Source: Aspergillus flavus (lineage: Eukaryota > Ascomycota > Eurotiomycetes > Eurotiales > Aspergillaceae). Taken from it: 64,000 nucleotides of DNA. The notes beneath the pieces are model-generated. The model ran no database searches. It saw nothing but the letters and a program-made list of their open reading frames with translations, and had not been told where the DNA came from. The stretch spans positions 4,154,001 through 4,218,000 of the forward strand of contig NC_092406.1 in assembly GCF_009017415.1 (NCBI RefSeq), in the 5' to 3' direction. The number at the start of each line of letters is the position of its first letter. Position 1 is the stretch's first letter. Below are positions 47,690-59,870 of the stretch, in pieces. A program made the translations under genes and the position numbers.

Positions 47690-49757
47690 TTACATCCCGG
47701 GCCGCGGAAACACCGGCACAGTCTCCAGCTGCTCATAACCGCCCATCGTTCCTTGCTGGCCACCGACATGCCACCCCTGGCCGGTCTGTTGGTTGACAAA
47801 GGCACTCTGGCGGAAAGGGTTCGTGCTTCCAGTTGGATTGGGCCGCAGAGGCGCCGGCGCAGGAGGCTGCAAGCCCTGTGACTGCTGCGGAGGAACGGAA
47901 GAGCTTCGAGCAAAAGGATTAGTCCCTGTTCGTTGGGGTTGTAGTGCCTGCGCTGACTGTGGAGGTGTTTGCTGCGGCGGCGGCGGCGGCGGCGTACTGG
48001 CGTTAAATTGCGCCGGGTTGGCGCTCGACAGCCGTCGCGCAAAAGGGTTTGTGCTCTGGCGGTTTAGTGGAGATGCCGGCATGCCGGTTCCGGTTGGGGT
48101 GCTCAGTAACATTGACTGTCTAAAAGGGTTTGTTGTTTGCGGTTGTAACTGCCCACCGGACATTGGTTGCTGCTGCTGGGGAAATGGCGCAAGGTTGTTC
48201 TGGGGAATCGGAGCAAGATTTTGTTGGAATCCATATGTCTGCGGTTGCGCTGAGTAACCGCCAAATCCTGCACCAGTTGGGGTTTGCTGAAGTGGCTGTG
48301 GCTGCTGAGCTTGCTGTTGGCCAAATGGATTGGTACTTTGCTGTTGAAAGGAATCTCCAACCGGCATAGCCTGGCCAAAGCCGGTCGGCTGCGCCTGTTG
48401 TTGGAACCCGGTTTGTTGGGGGTAGAACGCTGGCTGCTGCGGCTGGAAGCCCGTCTGTTGGAATTGCATCGCTTGCGCTTGCTGCTGTATATGTGGTAGC
48501 TGCATAGGGTTCTGTTGTGCTGGGGGTTGTGGGTCGATCGAATCGAAGAAATCGATCAAGTCCGTTGGGTTCTCTCTCTTTTGCGGAGCAGGTTGTGTGT
48601 GGGGTCGCGGTGGTTCAGGATTGCTGACAGACCTATTGCCTGCTCCAGCCGTGTTGCTGGATGCGAATGTCGGACCCGGGTTGCCGCTTTTCCCTCCCTT
48701 TCGCAGAAGGTATTCTCTTCGTCGCTGATCAAAATCCGGGTCATTAAGGTCGTCTTCAAGGAGTCGAGTTAGGTCCGTAGAGGCGTGCTTCAGCTTGGGT
48801 ATTTCTAGTCGTGTTGCTGCTTGGAAGTGTCTAGCCACACCTAGGAATTTTACGACCTCCTCTGTTTGTTGGGTAAAAGTCTTATATATCTCCAATGCAC
48901 GCTCGCTGTCGGGCCGCGACATTTCGAAGTAATGCTCTGTTGCGAACACCATGAGTTAAGCTGCAATATGTGACGGGGGATAATACCTACCCAAAACGTT
49001 GATCGTGCCCTCGTTCATGACTGAGTAAAGCGTCAGGAGATCCAAGGTGAGCAGGCGAAAGGCTGTTAACGTAATTTCGTTCTCAACTTCATCTGTCAAA
49101 AGCTAGAGAGGGTCAGCCGTCGTAACTTGACTGCAGCCGATGGAGAACATACATCACACTGTAACAGAGCATGGATCTGTCTCTGTACAATCTCTGTTTC
49201 TCTCAAGAGGCCCTTTTCTACCGTCAACCTCTTCATACGTCCCTGCCCGCTTCGTACATAATCCGTTTTGGTAGCCTCGAATGCATTTGCGCGCGCGACG
49301 AGGTAATCGGAGTATCTCCGGATGTTATGTCCTTGTGACTGAACTACCCAATGTCAGCATCTTCCCCTCGATTATCTGGAGCTTTACCGGCCTACCTTCT
49401 GAGAATCCGCTGATTGCAAGCTTCCTCGGGTTCTCCGCCATATACTGTAGTGTAGCGTCCAATTGCCCCTCCCTTACCATGATATGTATGACAATGAGGG
49501 CTTTGAAGACTATCGTCCATGTTGAATCGCGTAGCCGAAGCTGGAGTGTTCGAAATATTTCTGCTACTCCCGCTTCTCCTGTATGGGTCGCTACCAGGAT
49601 GTGCTCTATGTATTTAGATTTAGGGGCCGCGAGCTGCTCGCATGAAGCCAGTCATCAGCACCTCACGCTGATGATAACATGCATGGAGACAATGTCGATT
49701 CAGACTGACCTTAATCTTGGTGGCCCCCTTTACCGATTTCTCGAAATTGTGGGACAT
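47690..49757 (-). CDS. Clathrin assembly protein AP180/CALM (Yap1801/1802-like)
   Basis: Five exons, 49757-49710, 49633-49396, 49343-49153, 49102-48991 and 48936-47690, give 611 aa. The N-terminal ANTH domain (residues 1-280) starts MSHNFEKSVKGATKIKLAAPKSKYI, with the Lys-rich phosphoinositide-binding patch, and continues with FKALIVIHIMVREG, VQSQGHNIRRYSDYL and TLYSVMNEGTINVLEHYFEMS. The C-terminal half is Gln/Pro-rich and disordered. It holds five NPF tripeptides (for EH-domain partners such as Ede1/Pan1) and a DLIDFF segment that may bind clathrin or adaptors. The protein recruits clathrin and SNARE cargo at endocytic sites on the plasma membrane. The 16-codon first exon is essential for the lipid-binding motif. 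Fungi often keep only one such gene, but I cannot check copy number here. Confidence 0.94.
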
Positions 49758-51140
49758 GGTGAGGGTGTGTCGGACTCCGCGATTGGGCCGTAATCGGGAT
49801 CAGAAGTTCCTCGTGGGAGAAGTTCAATTAAGACTGAAGACCCTTGTAGGGTATGAGGGTTTCGAGAATATCAGGGCAGATCAACAGCTATCGTAGTTCA
49901 AAATTGATCTGTCGACACCGGCACTAACAACAGTCATGGTGGCTCAAGCCATGTTGCGCGCGTCGTGACTTCTGGAAGTATGCAGTCTGGCAAGAAGGTG
50001 GGGGTGGGCTAAGTTATAATCAACACAGCTTCTAAGAGTGGGTCTGAGATTGATAATATAGCGATGCGATGAAAACGTGGGATATGCCGGTCCCGAGGAG
50101 TTTTGAAGGTTGGTAAACAGCCGGAGGGACTGAGGGAGCTTCAGGCCTTCGGAACGTTTGGAGTGTCAGTCAACGGGAATCGCAGTGGAGTTAAGCTTTA
50201 CTCTCTCCGCCTTAGGCAGATATCAAGTATCACGTTCCCGCTTAGTCTACGGAGTATTCAGGAACCTCACACTGTACCTGATAAGGCTTCTTTTGCCATT
50301 TAACAGTGGTACAATGAATTTGACCGAATTTTCATTTAATTGTTGTTTTTTTCTTTTTCTTTTTTCTTTTCTTTTTTTTCTTTAAGTAAACTCTTCTTTT
50401 TCCTTTTTCTTTTCCCAAGATTTGCTCTAAGTCCTCATCTCGCTCTTAACGCTTTATCCAGAGGATAGAAATCTGATATATCGCTTCTCGGAACTATGAA
50501 TTCTATATAATATGGCTTTGGATCTCAATACTTTCCCCTTTTATATATCTAAGCCTATCTCAGAACAATCGTGCATTTATGTATGAACTTGGATGTACTC
50601 TGCTGTAGCAGTAGTAGCTGGTAAGCTCATTATCCTCTACCGCCATCCGTCACTTTTATTCATATACTCCCTGCGTAGTAACACTAACCTCGACAACGCT
50701 CCTGTTTCAATGCCCAGCATGAAACTGACTCAAAAGAGAATTTGTTTCAAGAGATAAGCAGGTAAGAATTGTGTTACTTGTTAAGGGGTTAATCTGATAG
50801 GATATCTCCAGTACAGCGTTGACCTCAAAAAATGACAACCTACCTCACTTCTCCTATCTCGTTTCTCAGCTCATCCCATATTATTCTAGCCTGTCATTTC
50901 TCTGCAGTCTGAATACCCTTGTTCGTCAATTCGCTTTTCTAGACAGACCAAGAGTCTATTTAATCTTCTCATACTCATCAATCGTCTACCCACAGTCCAC
51001 TGGGCCCCCATTGTTCCAGACGGCAGAAAAGCAGAGAAAGAGGAACACATTTCGTCCCTTTAAGATACAGTACATAATCTCTGTCTTTTCTAATTAGAAT
51101 TACATGAACCAGGTGTTTCACTCTATTCTCAAGAATCAAG
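49758..51140. other. Divergent intergenic region
   Basis: About 1.4 kb between the AP180 start (-) and the DUF7587-type gene (+). It carries a T-rich tract at about 50343-50410 and one TACGGAGTA copy at 50248. No gene was recognised. Confidence 0.5.
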
Positions 51141-53040
51141 ATGGATATACAGGCTATCGATCATACGCAGAAAACCCCTAGGAACCGATGGAATACTAGG
51201 CAAAGAATCTTTCTTTGTTGTCTCTACAAATTTTTCTGCAGAGATAAGAGAGCATTCAGAGAAATATTCAATCATGCCTTCAAGCCGGAGCTGATTAAAT
51301 GTGGACTCACGGAAGGCATTTCTGCAGGTACAATGCACACCCAGTGGGCTGATCTGAAATGGTCCGGTGATCCTATTTGGGGGCATATACATCTGTCTCC
51401 ATTTAAAGACCGTGACTCCTGGCTCCCTGTGGTTAACAGGATTCAGGAATGTGCGACGACGTTGGGTATCACGCTTGTTGAAAAAGAAGTAGATGATATA
51501 GATACATCAAACTTCCAGCTCAGGGAGCAGAGTCTTCCGGCTGACTTTTTGTCTACACCTGTGGGTTTTTGTTCTGAAGTCTATGCTTGGTGCTAATGTA
51601 ATTTAGGATGCTGATGAGAGCCCTATTACGCCGTCGAATGCAAGAGCCGTGAACATTGCCGCCATACGGTCCCCTGTTGAAATTGCTAGGCACAATTATC
51701 AAGATCTAAGTCTTTGTACGGGGGCCGGTAAGAGATGTTTTTGGTGCTATAAAGAGGATACTGAGAAGGTATGCAAGCTCAGTACTTGATTACTATTCAA
51801 GCTTATGTGGCTGATTTATTCTTAATACTAACAGCAGGAGGCCGCAATTTGGATACCTCCTATTCTGTACAGGTGGTCAAATATTGACTCCCAAGGAATC
51901 AATTCTACAAAGATGTTTCTCTGTGGATTATTTATTGATGCACTGGATTATTTTGCGCCGAATGATATCACGACAAAGGAGTTCGAGCAACACGTCGCCA
52001 ACCACGTTAGAATAGCTAAGGTCCCAACTCCTTTCATCTCAACCTTCAGGTCCATGCTTGCACCAGTCCATAGGGCGATCAAATACAAAGAAGGGGCAAT
52101 AGTAACCATGATTGACTCAAAGAAGCTACAGACCCAAGTGTACTCTGCTAAGAAGCTTCTCCGAAAGGTTGGTTTAAAGGTAGGAAGATACAATGGAGCG
52201 GGGGAATTTTTTATCTGGGGAAAGGTTCATGAATCTGCGATAATATCCTCGTTTAAAGTCAGTTCGCTTCTTCAGGTAGCAAGTGAGCATCCCTATATTG
52301 AGAGCATCCTGCAGCTCGACATTATTGGGACCTATGAAAAAGCTGGAAGACCGTTACACCAAGTCCTAGCCAAGGGCCCGGGACAACTTGACCACCAGTC
52401 TGGCTCGATTATAGGAGAGCTCTTAGCCCGCCTCCAAGTGCCGCAGCAATATTGCCATTCTGTAGGACAAGGCATAGTGTACTCGTGGCGTTTGAATACA
52501 AAGAAAGGCTCCTGGCAAGAGTTTATCGAAGGGATGAATAGTGGCTATTCGTCTCTGTCCGAGGTCCACGACCCAGAAATACCCCTGCCTGCCATCTTGG
52601 ACCCAGATGAGCTAGATCCTCTCGAGCCATCTTCGGATGAAGACACCGTAACCGAGGGGGAATCATCGCCAGATAATGATGATCAGGAGAGTGACGACGA
52701 TTCAAGAGCTGACACGCCTTGTCCGGTAGGACTGCCTACGAGGGCTGCGTTGCCACCTATCGAGCTCTTCGACGGTCACAATAGAAGGTGGATAGCGCAA
52801 GAAGACCACACAAGGGAAGAGATTATAATTGATGAATCTAGCACCGAAGATGAGGCTATTGATGATGTCTTCACAACGGTTGCCTTCTCAAACATCTTGT
52901 TCAATACAAATACAGTCGATAACGCCGAGAGCGCTACTTCAACGAATTCCGAGCCGGAGTTCATCAACTCTCGTCATCAACCAGTGGTAGGGGACCAATT
53001 TGCGAGTGATAGAGCGAGAGTCAACCAAATTTTGAATTGA
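51141..53040 (+). CDS. DUF7587-type fungal protein of unknown function
   Basis: Exons are 51141-51560, 51607-51768 and 51838-53040 (594 aa). Introns are 46 nt (GTGGGT...TTAG) and 69 nt (GTATGC...GCAG), both phase 0. The N-terminal block (residues 10-110, NTRQRIFLCCLYKFFCRDKRAFREIF, MHTQWADLKWSG, WGHIHLSPFKDRDSW) and the centre beginning WIPPILYRWSNIDSQGINSTKMF follow the pattern of a large, uncharacterised fungal family (DUF7587). Residues around 185-195 contain RCFWCYKED, a lone CxxC. A tract from about 430 to 500 is very acidic (DPDELDPLEPSSDEDTVTEGESS). The family is often found in accessory or rapidly changing gene sets. Its biochemical function is unknown, so none is proposed. The domain name is from memory and should be checked by profile search. 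Confidence 0.7.
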
Positions 53041-53643
53041 TATTGCACCCAATAATACCTGCTTTATGTGCCTAATCCTGCCTTGTCTCGGAATCACCGA
53101 AAGTATGATTATGCATAACGCAAATTAACAGATGGAGAACAGAAAGGTGGAAGGGCAAGAAGATAAACGGGAGAAGTCTGTGCATATTATTTGTTTTGGG
53201 GTAGAGGTTGAGAATCGGCTGTTAGGTTGTACACCAACTGAAGGCACGGAGGCAAATTGTACTATATTTCCAAGGGCAACTGGCGTTTCAAATCTTTGGC
53301 ATTTAGCGACGAGGAAAAGCAATCGAAGTATTCGGGGAACGATAGTAGTGTAAAGCGAAATATGAATGAAAAGAAAAGACCTAAATTGGCATCATGAAAA
53401 AGCTCCATTCCCGAACTGTCATGAATGGCAATCCCCTTTCCCGGTTGGCTATACAGTTGGAATTCTAACATAGGAGTATCAAAAAGCTTTTTTTCATTGG
53501 ATATTTCCTTCACAAGGGTACCTGGGACATGAAATCGTGAAACAATCCCAACCCGTTAAACTAATTCGCTTATATCCAGTCACGCCGCTGCCCTAGGTTG
53601 ATGACCCTCTGGAATCGAAACACCCCCATCATCATCGACACGC
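53041..53643. other. Intergenic region between converging genes
   Basis: About 600 bp holding the 3' flanks of the DUF7587-type gene and of rps11. Short frames only. Confidence 0.5.
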
Positions 53644-54554
53644 TTAGAACTTGGAGAAAGCCTTGACGGCCTTGCCGGTACGGGGCAGGACACGGAGGAC
53701 GTTGAAGCGGACCTAGAGACGTATTAGAAATGTTCTACTCGATGATGGCAATCGAAAATAAGTCCATCGGGTGGTCCATAGCATGACAGGCCCCACATAG
53801 CAAAGGGTAAGTGATTGCCAATGGCGACGCCAAATGGAGTTTCAAGAACGATTGTGTACGTACAGTCTTGGACAGGGGACGGCACTGGCCGACGGTAACC
53901 CAGTCACCCTCCTCAACACGGAAAGCGGGAGAGACGTGAGCAGCAAGGTTCTTGTGTCTCTTCTCGTAACGGTTGTACTTGGGGACGTAGTGGAGGTATT
54001 CACGGCGGATGACGATGGTACGGTGCATCTTGGTGGAGACAACACGGCCGGTCAGGATACGGCCACGGATGGAGACCATACCAGTGAAGGGGCACTTCTT
54101 GTCTGTTTGATATCAGCGATCTACCCATCAAGTCGATGGAGACATGAACCAATTCCGGAGTTCGGAGATGAAGATAACGAATAACCAGCAAGGCAATATC
54201 GGCTTTCCAACTGCGACAGAATTTTCTCCACCTCTATCGACAATCTCCGTGCCGCAAATGCAATCCTGGGCTTTCATGATACTGCGCGGTCTTTCATCTC
54301 CAAACCCCGGAAAATCGTTGTTCTTCCCCAATATGGAATTCGAAATTTCCGGCAAAATTTCACCGTAGGTCGTGCATACCGATGTAGGTGCCCTCAATGG
54401 CGGTCTTGGGGGTACGGAATCCAAGACCAACATCCTTGTACCATCTGCGGCCCTGGCCAACCTTCTTGCTCTTCGCAAGAGTCTTAGGGTTGTTGAAGAT
54501 GTGAGGCTGCTTCTGGAACGCACGTTCCGACTGGACGGTCAACTCGGTCGCCAT
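53644..54554 (-). CDS. rps11: 40S ribosomal protein S11 (uS17)
   Basis: Exons are 54554-54380, 54102-53864 and 53712-53644 (160 aa, the expected size). The protein reads [20 protein letters not shown], then [32 protein letters not shown], then the uS17 core [29 protein letters not shown] and [21 protein letters not shown], ending KAFSKF. S11 binds 18S rRNA in the body of the small subunit. Intron 1 is 277 nt and intron 2 is 151 nt, long for this genome but usual for ribosomal protein genes. I looked for C/D-box snoRNA boxes in both introns and found no convincing pair. Codon use is strongly biased to C-ending codons, as expected for a highly expressed gene. It is head to head with spc7. Confidence 0.97.
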
Positions 54555-55009
54555 TGTTGCGAGAATTCAGTTCGACGAGGAAGCGAAGTCGAGCTGGGTG
54601 TATCGTCGCGGAGGGGGGTGTCGGGGCCTGCGGTGGTCGACGTCGATGTTGAGGAAGATTTATTCGGGATGGCGGATAATTCAGTGTGGGAGTGTGCGAT
54701 GGCGACGCTAAGCCTGTTGCGAACTAGTCACGCTGTACTAGCCCTAACACCTAATCGTATGGGCATTATGTAATAAATGACTAATCGCGATAACAGAATC
54801 GTTTGTTTACATCGAGCGATCACATGAGCACCTCCCGGGAGACGCGCGACTTTTGGGGGTTGTTATACTTGTGTGGTTAATGAGGGCGCAACGCTAAGTG
54901 GACCATGTTTATTATTTCAACCTTCGAGAAAAACTGAGATTACAGATGAATTGAAATTGAGAAGCTTTATTTATCCCGACTTTGTCTATGATACTCTATA
55001 TCTTGCCTT
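54555..55009. promoter_or_regulatory. Bidirectional promoter of rps11 and spc7
   Basis: This 455-bp gap lies between two divergent starts. AGCCCTAA at 54740-54747 matches the ARCCCTAA site bound by Tbf1-type factors, which control ribosomal protein genes in many fungi. Whether spc7 shares it is unknown. Confidence 0.4.
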
Positions 55010-58000
55010 ATGGCATCCAGAAGTGACTCCGCGGGGTCTGCCCGTCCGCGATCTCGTCGCTCGATCGCCCATGTACCCCGATCAAGGTTCACATCCGGAG
55101 TGGATAAGGAAAATACAACTACAGACATAAGTTCAAGTCAACCGATCTTGGGCTCCGCAAGACTGGCCGGGAAAGATAAGAAGTCCCGCAGTAAAAGCTT
55201 AGGGCCTGGTGGTTTAGATGCGCTTCAGAACTCCAACGGTAACCGACGCAAGGTATATTCCCTCTCTTAGCCCCGCGATCCTCTAAATCCTCTGCAAACT
55301 AAGAAAAATTTCCTCGCATTATAGTCTACTACAGCATTTCCTCTCAAATCTATTCTTAAACCCACCGTGCCCGTTTCGCCAGTGCGAAACATTCCCTCTT
55401 TCGAAGAAACACGGAGGCGAACACCAGCTCGTGGGCCACAACACCATGAAGACAATGAAGGTGGGGGAAGCCAGGGAAAAGAGGGCATGTTGATAAACCT
55501 TGGTACCCCAGCACAGCCGTCCGGGTCTATCAATGAGTCCAACCCGTTCGACAGCTTCAATGCTTCATCGATACGTGACGAGATGGCCGCTGCTAGAGAG
55601 CGTGATGAGAAAAACAGACGGGAGCGGGAGCGGAAGGCCATTCTAGAGCAGCGGGAAGCCCGCCGGAAGTCTATGGGTACGGCATTATCTTTCCCTCAGC
55701 AGTTACGTGGGACTGACTAGTTTTCGTCACAGCAAATCGCCGAGTATCGTTCGCGCCGGAGGCAACATTACACACATGGAACGTAGTGGAAATTCCCGAC
55801 GACTCTACTTCATCGTCTACCTCCAACTCCACCCGACGCGCATCTTCCTTAACTTCTGAGAACCAGGCAACACCTGCTGCCGAACAGACTGAACCTCCCT
55901 TGTCCCCGGATGCCGAAATCGAGTCGGACATAGCATTTTCTCCAGTGCAATACCCAGATCTTCAACAGTTGGCAAACCAACCTCAGTATGGAGCTTACGA
56001 TGGAATGGAAGGCTCCCAGCAAATGTCCTCTAGCCCTTTTAGCGGAAGCTCTGCAGATGGCAGTGAAGATATTGGGCTGCAAGCTGAGACTAGAGATGAC
56101 GATGAGGAGGATGACGACAACTCTTCAACCTCTGGTTTTGACGGTGAAAGTACTGCAATGAGCTTAGACGACGTGACTGCTCACTCAGCTGCGACGGCTC
56201 GATCTGAGGAATCGAATACCAGCTCCAGCGCTCGACTCAATGAGGCTCTTCGACAAGCAGCTCGAGAGGCCGGCACAAAGAGCATCGACGACGATGAGAA
56301 CGGCGAGATGTCAATGGAGATCGCTGATCAGGAGATCACAGGGGCTTTCCAACCCTGGATTAAGAAAGGACAGAGACAAAGTTTTGACTGGGAAGACATT
56401 AGCGCCAGACATGATCAAGAGAATGCATATCCAACGGATCACCCAACCCGCGATGCGGGCATCCATGATGCGCCAAGTGATAACGGAGACGAAGACATGA
56501 GCATGGAAGTGACCAATGCCATTGGCCGGATTATCTCCAAACCGGCAAGCCGTCGTCAAAGCACCATCCGTCGCAAGTCAAGTGGCGAGGAAACAAACTA
56601 CGGTGAACAAACGATGGAGCTCACAAATGTGGTCGGGGGCATCGCGCAGCCTGCTTCCCCTGCGGGGTCCACAGGCGCCGATAGTAATGCAAACGAGGAC
56701 GAAGAGATGACAATGGAATTTACTTCCGTAGTTGGCGGGCTTCTGGGCAAACCCTCCACCCAAGACGAGGATGAGGACGACTATGGGGCAGCTAGGTCTT
56801 CTGCTCAGGAAGACTCCAATGAACGGAACTTCTCCGAATGGAACGAGGACGGAGCAATAGAAGATGGCGAAGATATGGAGATCACTGGGGCCGTTGGCGG
56901 TATCCTTCCACCGAACGAGGAGCGAGATGAACCAGAGGATGATGATCAGACTGCAGGAATGGAAATCACGACAGCCGTGGGTAGGATATTACCATCGGAG
57001 GCCGAAGCCAGTAGTAAAGAGGAAGCAAGGGAAGAGATGGACATGGAATTGGAATCTGCTGAGCGCGGTAGTTCTCCGTTCCAAGAATCCGTTCGACAGT
57101 CTCCTGCAAAGTCACCAGCTCTTTTCCATGTTGCTACAGTCACCTCGGAGAGTGGCAGTCCTAGTTTGGCAAGTGTCAGATCCCGACACACAAGGCAGAG
57201 TCTGGGTCAAGGATCTTCGGGCACTCTAACCTCAACTACCCCTAAAACGTCCCCATCAGAGAACTCGTTGGCTCCCCCGAAGCCATCGACGCCGGAAGTT
57301 AGTCGTCCTACGACGCCTGGAAAAACTCCGCCATCAAGTGCCAAAGGATTCAGGAACGCGTCACCGAAGAAGCTCTTTCAACCTGAACTGCAGGAGTCGG
57401 CGAATAAGCGGAAGTCGCCCCGTAAGAGCCTTTTTGGAAACAGTGCGACGGGCGAATCCACGCCTCTCTTTGTTCTGCAACCGAAAAGTAAGAGGCGATC
57501 ATCTGGACTTGGGATTGATAAAGAAGGACTAGGGTCACCCAAGGTAGCTGCTATGCTTGATAAGCGCCGGTCTATTGGCGAAGACAGTGCTGAGTTCGTT
57601 CCTCAGGAGCGGCAACAAGGTGTACGATTCGAAGATCCTTTGAAGCTTCAAGAGGAGGTTGATCGTGAGCGCGAAGAAGAAGAAAGCCGCGAGGACGGAC
57701 ATATCCCACCGTTGCAAGGTAATGACCGAGATGCGACTACGAACCTGAGGGATATGATTTCAAGCCTCACACCGAAGAAGAACAAAATTGCCGGCCGAAA
57801 AAGCTTACATGTCGGTGCGGCGCGGGGCTTACTTGGTAAACGGCCAATGGAGCTGGACCTACCTGACGACGAATCTGATCATACACCTAAGCGTCTAAGA
57901 GGTCGCGAGGCTAGTCCTGTGAAGAATATCAGGCTCCCTGCACCACCGACGAAAGATGAAACGGTCGGACGTCTAGGCCGCTCACCTGCTCCCCCATCCA

Positions 58001-59870
58001 TTGAAAGATCTCCGGCAAAGGTTAGCATCACCCCTACGAAGGAGCCGAAGGGCTCCTCTGTGATAGTAAACCCTATAGATGACGAGCCAACTTCGTCCAA
58101 TGCTACATCTACTTCTGAGCCAGCTCAAGAAGCTCTCGATCGCCAGGAAGAATCCGGGCCAGAAGTTGAGCCTATCCAATTGCAAGAGTTCTTGAACATG
58201 ACCAACATTCACTTCATGGAACTTACCACGACGAAGCGTCGACATACCACTGCGCCGGACAGTGCGGCCAAAAGAAGAGCCAGACTTTCTAGCGAAAAGT
58301 CTAGTGCCTCCAAGTTTGATGATTGTGTCGCTGCTGGCTTCTGTACCGTTCCCATGCTCGAGCTTTATCAACATGTTAGTTGTTCTTCTCAACCAATTGC
58401 AATGGTTTGCTAATTTTCTCTAGTCTTGCCGAGAGTTGAAGTCGTATATTTCAGAAGGTAGGCAAGTTATCCGGTCCATCGAGACGGAGACTTATGCCGA
58501 AAACCCGCCATTATTCCGAGAATACATGACAGCCCCTCCCGATATCCGTCTACTAATGGACAATCAATTTCGAAACGTAAAGACTCACGCTAGGCTACTC
58601 AGCAAAGCTACTTGGTATGAGTGGCGGATGAAGCTCCTCGAGGGTCTGAAAGATGGGCTTAATCGCCACGTTGAAGAAATGAGAGGTGATGATGAACTTT
58701 TGTCGAAGCATGAGACACTCCTTAGCGGTGTTGTGCCCGCGCTTGTCGAAAAACATACATCACTAGAGGAACAGGCTACATCTCTGCAGCAGTTGGCGGA
58801 CGAGATTGAGAATTGCGATCAGGATGAACTCCGTGATGCTCGCGGGAAACTCTCTAGCATTGAGGAGGAGATTGCATCAAAGCAGAAGCTACTCGAAGAA
58901 TTACAAGCGGAAGCCCAAGAAAAGACAAACATTATCGAAGCCGGAGCGGAGCTTAAAGCAGAATACTTGGGCCAAATTCAAGAGGCAGAACGCGTTAAAG
59001 AGGAATGTCGGGGCTGGAGTGCCAAGGAGATTAGTGAGTTGAAGGGTAAGTGCCTCCTTTACATATGGCTGAGACTCGAGCTAATTCTCGATAGAATCCG
59101 TCCATAAGATTGAACGCCAGACAGGATGGTCTATCATCTCGGCCACCTCTCCTTCAAGTTCCTCTGCAGGTCCGTTGGTGACGATGTCCTATCGTAACCA
59201 GCTCCAACTTTCGTTCCACCCGGGGGCCTTCTTTATTGATAATAGTAACAGCCAACCTCTTGCTACTAAGGAAAAATTGCCTATTGAGCTGAAACACAGC
59301 CCTCAAGGCAGAACAAAATCTGTAGGCCATTCCTCTCCGCTCTCGCCGATAGGGTTGTTAGTCTTGAAGTCTCTTCAAAATGAGCTTGCAACCATCCCGC
59401 AATCTAAAACAGCCCCAAAGCAGATGCTCCATTTCGTCGCGCAAGCGTGGGACCTTGTGCTTAATCTCGAGGAGGAAGCCCGTATGTTGGAATTCTGCGG
59501 TGCTACCAAGCTCAAGCTTTCTGAGATTGATGCAAAACCCTCCCTCAGGGCGAGATGCACTCTGCTCGAACTACCATCTGGAAAGGGATCCTCAGAAGCA
59601 AAGAACACAGGGGCTAGAAGAGTCGATGTTGACTTTGCTGTCAAGACGCGTGTTCAAAGAGGAAACTCTGGTGATGTTGGTGTCCTAGCATTCGAGACCG
59701 ATGTAATTGCCAGCAAGGTCTATGGCTTTGGCACAAAGAACAACTCCGGCATGTCTGAGGATGAGATGCGAAGACTTCTTCGTAAGGAGCTCGGGGAGAA
59801 GTCCGAGCCCCAGCTTGGAAACGGTATATGGAGCAAGGCAGTTCAGACACTTACCGGGACAGTGTTTTAA
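55010..59870 (+). CDS. spc7: Outer kinetochore scaffold Spc7/KNL1 (Spc105)
   Basis: Five exons, 55010-55252, 55325-55676, 55733-58374, 58424-59045 and 59095-59870, give 1544 aa. The N-terminus carries both PP1-docking motifs known for KNL1: SILKP, and RRVSF in ANRRVSFAPEATLHTW, the latter created exactly at the second splice junction. The acidic middle has repeated MELT-like motifs (MSMEVT, TMELT, TMEFT, MEIT, MEITT) spread over about 56300-57000; when phosphorylated by Mps1 these bind Bub3-Bub1 for the spindle checkpoint. The C-terminal third begins PIQLQEFLNMTNIHFMELTTTKRR, followed by long coiled coils and the RWD-like Mis12-binding region near QLSFHPGAFF. The gene is probably essential. 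It is head to head with rps11. Confidence 0.95.

Noticed and set aside
53713..54379. Possible snoRNA in the rps11 introns
   Set aside because: A few GATGA- and CTGA-like strings occur, but no pair is placed with a terminal stem as a C/D snoRNA needs.
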